This document shows positions 60,441 through 64,000 of a stretch of 64,000 nucleotides of DNA, one piece after another. Position 1 is the first letter of the stretch, and every line of letters begins with the position of its first letter. The translations under genes were made by a program, and so were the position numbers. The stretch covers positions 124,001-188,000 of the forward strand of contig CM034131.1 in assembly GCA_019914995.1 (NCBI GenBank). Direction: 5' to 3'. This stretch comes from Acanthochlamys bracteata (Eukaryota; Streptophyta; Magnoliopsida; Pandanales; Velloziaceae). Below the pieces are notes generated by a model that did not search any database, was not told where the DNA came from, and saw only the letters and a program-made list of their open reading frames with translations.

Positions 60441-61953
60441 ATGGCTGGTAGAGGTCGCCTGCCACGCCATATGGTTGAACGCCATCGTGGATATCCTGAG
60501 GGACCAGATGGGCTATATATGCATGGTCCTCTTCCAGAAGGGCGATTTGTGCATGGCCCTATACCACACCTCCCTCATCCTTCCGCACTTGAGGAAGAAA
60601 TTGAATTGCAACATAGAGAGATCAGGAGACTTTTTGCTGAAAATCGTGCTATGACAGAAGATAGGGTTGGATTCCAGCGGGAGCTAGTTGTATCAAAAGA
60701 GGAGCTTCACTGTTTGAGCGTGGCCATTGCTGATATCCGTGCCGAGAAGGATGCTCATATCAGGGAATTGATTGAGAGAGGTTTAAAGCTGGAAGCTGAT
60801 CTGAGAGCTATTGAACCAATGAGGAATGAGGCTGTGAAGCTTCGTGCAGAAGTCCAGAAGTTGAATGCAGTTAGGCAAGACCTGGCTGCTCAAGTTCAAA
60901 AACTCACACAAGACCTGGCTAGGGCAGAAGCTGAGAACAAGCAGATATCTCGTTTGAGGAATGAGATTAAGAACTTGCGCAATGAGCTTATGCGTGCTAG
61001 GTTGGACTCTTTTCGTTGCGTAGATAAGGCTCTTTTTCTTCTTTATAGATGTGTGATTAACTTAGAATTTTCTTTTGCAGAACTGCTTTGGAATTTGAAA
61101 AGAAGGGGAATGGCGAACTCCAGGAACAGAGGCAAACAATGGAGAAGAACTTGGTTTCCATGGCACATGAGTTAGAGAAGCTTAGGGCTGAACTAGGGAG
61201 CAGTAATGGCAGACCTTGGGGTCCAGGTAATTTTTTGAATTTGATGCTTGCAATTTCAAATAACTGTGGGTGAAAAGTACCATTTCTTAGTTGCTTTTTT
61301 TAATAAGTTAGTCCTTTACCTGTATTTATTGCCTAGGATTTCTCTAGTTTAGTTTTCTCTATGCCATGCATGTTGTTCTACCATTGCAGTGTGTATACTT
61401 AACAATGTTCCTAATTCCCATTACCCATGTTTCTGGAATCCATAAGCTGATCCCACCTAGTGGGATAAGGCTTAGTGTTGTTTCTTCTAGTGTCCATGAG
61501 CCAGTTTGTTTGTATGTTAAAATAACTTGAATAAAATGAGAACATTACAGCTATGTTTTCCTATTGAATTTCATGCCTATAGACAAAGTAAACTCCGGAT
61601 GTATTTTGTTGCCTATTTGACCCTGGTAACTAAAAACTGTTTGCTACAAATCTTTGGACATTATGTCTACTGTGTTCTTGAAGGTGGAGCTTATGGGATG
61701 AAGCTTAATAACCCTGAAGGGGCATTTCAGTCTTCCTTTGGGGAAGGATACAGCATACCCCCAGTGAGTATTCCTCACCTTGGAAACAAACCTATATTTT
61801 TAATAAACGTTTCTCTGGAAGGCTTAATTCTCTGAGGATTTGTTTCTAACTTCTCCCTGTTGGTATCAGGGGGATACTGAGAAACCTCCTTTTCTTGGTG
61901 CTAGCTCTGGATCTTGGGGAGCTATTGATAAGTCCCATGTTCCACGCCGTTGA
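60441..61953 (+). CDS. FLXL3: FLX-like coiled-coil protein (FLX-like 3 type)
   Basis: Four coding exons (60441-61000, 61081-61226, 61684-61763, 61870-61953) encode 289 residues. After a Gly/Pro/His-rich N-terminus ([31 protein letters not shown]) a long coiled coil runs from about residue 50 to 225, with [31 protein letters not shown] and LRAEVQKLN blocks and then [22 protein letters not shown] followed by RPWGPG. The same order is found in Arabidopsis FLX-like 3 (At1g55170). FLX proteins are partners of FRIGIDA-complex components controlling flowering repressors; FLX-like 3 itself is less studied, so that role is inferred. The start is the ATG with the conserved MAGRGR opening. A 5' UTR intron likely spans about 59415-60430, because the first ATG-containing exon has a splice-like lead-in. 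Confidence 0.92.
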
Positions 61954-64000
61954 GAGGCCTCAAAGAGTTTAAGTTACACTTGCTGTTTCTTTTACTGATG
62001 GCTGTTCAATATTAAAGGGTTAGAAACTCTTTTTAGCTGGTGCATGCACCATATGTTATTTTTAAGTGGATTGTGTCTGTTCTTATAAACCAAGTGCGCT
62101 CCTCTTGTTATTGTTCTATGAGTAGACATGTATGGAGTGCTTTACTTTGATGTTGCCCGAGCAGTAGCGCGCTTGTTCGTGCTGTAATATAGTCCATTCT
62201 TACGGATTAGAATTCCTTTTAGCCCTAGTCAATAGTTTTAATAGATGATAGCTTTTCGTCCCTCTTTATAGAGATCTGCCCTATGTGACTATCTAAACAT
62301 AACCTAAACTAGCTTCGAGGAGTTTGAACTTGGGTTAGTCTTCGTTTGTTTTAGAAACTGTACTTCTTTGTTTATACGTGTAGTAAACAAGGTATCTATC
62401 ATGCCTTTCATCAAGTACATCTGGCTGTTTATGCTAACAGCTTCAGTTGTTAGCTCACTAGAAGTATAAGCTAGTTTGCGAAAGGATGAGATTGTGGTTT
62501 CTTGTGAACCATGCTGCAACCACAGATATTTGTCCTAAGATGCTTAGGTAGCTCTTTCTGTAGGTAGTACTCTCGGTATTTTAGAGAAGAACGGTGGAAT
62601 TACTGAAGGTCTCAACTCAGAGAATGGTTTTCAGGAGATAGATAGTTTGTAGTTCTTCTATACGTTAGTTGTTAGGAGATGGAGTTCTCTAGAGTACAGT
62701 GATTCCTCTAGCTTCAATAGTCTGCAATTTGTTTTCATCAGTTCAGTGAAGAAGCTGGCTATAATTCGAGACATCGTTGTTTTACCTTTTGCTGTAATGC
62801 ATTGATGATGCGTGCTTCCTCATGTTCTTATAATCGTGTTGCCGGAATGAGCAGATTCTTGTGTTGTCCTCTTTAAAATTTGATAAAGATCGACTGGGTT
62901 TGCTTGGTTTATTGGAGCGAGGATAGTTTTCAAAATTGGGACTAAGACAGGAAGCTTTGGGACTGCTATAAAAAATAGTAAATTATTGCACATCTGATGG
63001 TTTGAATATTCTAATAAGTGGTTGGAATATTGCTTTTTAGTCGCTTATTTACTTGGAATCTCAAGCAGGAAACCCTGAATGGGTTCGCTAACTTCTCCTG
63101 CTGTGTTCAGCTGAAAGTGATAAATTATTGCCTTTCTGGAGTGGTCATTTAGTGACTTTAAAAGGACAGAGCTGGAGGATGGTGCTTAGTTTTTTCCACT
63201 CGAGTTACTTGGCTTTTGTTCTTTTATTGGTTGATTATCTTATACATTTTAGTACTAGCCCTTGGTAAGATGACCGAGATTTTGCATAGTGGTATCTGTG
63301 GTGTTTGTTATGCAACATGAATATAACGTCATGAACTCCTTGAAAATATACAACTGTCGTGCGTAATTCACGGTATCGCATGCCACAAGGAGGACTTAAT
63401 ATTGGTTGTGCATGTTGTCAGTTTCAAATTTGTACAACAGGTGGCTGTTAGAGGAAAAAAAGGGTTTTGGTCTTATACACTTGGTCAAATTTGGTGAGAT
63501 ACGATGAAATCAGTTTGGATGATGATGTGTCCGAGATAGCAAAATCTTTTTCTTGTCAGTTTGCTTTGAGTGAGTGAAACATGGTAGTACTCCAACTTTC
63601 TGGGAAAAAAACTGTACTCAAATATTATCATATAGCTCAATCTAGGTTTACTTTATGTAAAATGCTACCAGCTGATTAATTCAGTATGTAGATTTGCCTT
63701 TTTGGGATGTAGCAACCAAAATAATGCACTTTGTATGGAGCAAACTTTGGCATCAGAGCCCATCTTGATATATTTGAAGTGACAGAGATCACAGGTGATG
63801 GCATACACTTTAAGCTGCAATGTTGGAGGCAAGTACTTCTGCCGTGGCTGACTCTGTTAACTGATTTCATATCTTGTATCGTGTCTGTTCTTTTGGCTTT
63901 CAAAGTTCTGGTGACATATTGCTTTAAGTAATAAGTTTTAACCTTAAATTAGATAGAGCCTCTCTTGGAACAATTTGTGTTCTAGGTATTATATAGGTAG
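61954..64000. other. 3' region of FLXL3 and intergenic DNA to the window edge
   Basis: About 2 kb. The first part should be the FLXL3 3' UTR. Short frames at 62304-62519 (-), 63676-63903 (-) and 63731-63931 (+) have no recognisable similarity. The base composition is less AT-rich than the earlier gene desert, and an untranslated or unrecognised exon of a neighbouring gene could lie here. Confidence 0.45.

Noticed and set aside
1-64000. CRISPR arrays, rRNA operons or a biosynthetic gene cluster
   Set aside because: This is plant nuclear DNA. No regularly spaced repeats or rRNA were seen, and the genes belong to unrelated families.

Overview
The window is a stretch of plant nuclear genome: AT-rich, with GT-AG introns, long intergenic spacers and LTR-type and miniature transposable elements. 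The best clue to the lineage is the sucrose transporter at 16645-21673. Its 13-exon structure, short central loop, [13 protein letters not shown] motif and C-terminal MGGGH match the monocot-restricted SUT1 (type IIB) clade, so I infer a monocot. The AT-rich noncoding DNA argues against a grass. A compact non-grass monocot is likely, but I cannot name the species.

Layout from left to right. A decayed Ty1/copia element on the minus strand fills 1-3480 and runs off the left edge. Next comes a single-exon plastid-type PH-domain membrane protein (4895-5431), then about 4.5 kb without a recognisable gene, which includes a TRIM retroelement. An HD-Zip I transcription factor (10094-11355, minus) is followed by a better-preserved TRIM. 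A myristoylation-type glutaredoxin-like protein (14945-16177) sits tail to tail with SUT1 (16645-21673, minus). A 7-kb AT-rich gene desert (22.1-29.1 kb) carries MITE-like repeats and ends at a PRE/ILI1-type atypical bHLH gene (29129-29512, minus).

The right half is denser. It holds CYP23 cyclophilin (31994-36287, minus), a pseudogene of actin-capping protein beta (37343-39446), p23 co-chaperone (40196-42846, minus), a single-finger CCCH protein (44216-45387), a small secreted Lys/Ala-rich protein (45946-49125, minus), a NOI/RIN4-like protein (51890-54303), a pseudogene of the GTPase DRG1 (about 56015-59010, minus) and FLX-like 3 (60441-61953).

The genes do not form a pathway or cluster; they are an ordinary set of housekeeping and regulatory plant genes. 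Several are arranged head to head across short spacers with TGGGCC/GGCCCA (site II-like) motifs: CYP23/CPB pseudogene, p23/CCCH and DRG1 pseudogene/FLX-like 3. The two intron-containing pseudogenes are remnants of normally conserved genes. They look like the losing copies of a segmental or whole-genome duplication. Coding models were assembled by hand from splice consensus, frame continuity and remembered family sequences; no search was run. I see no CRISPR array, tRNA, rRNA or undescribed multi-gene system that I can defend.
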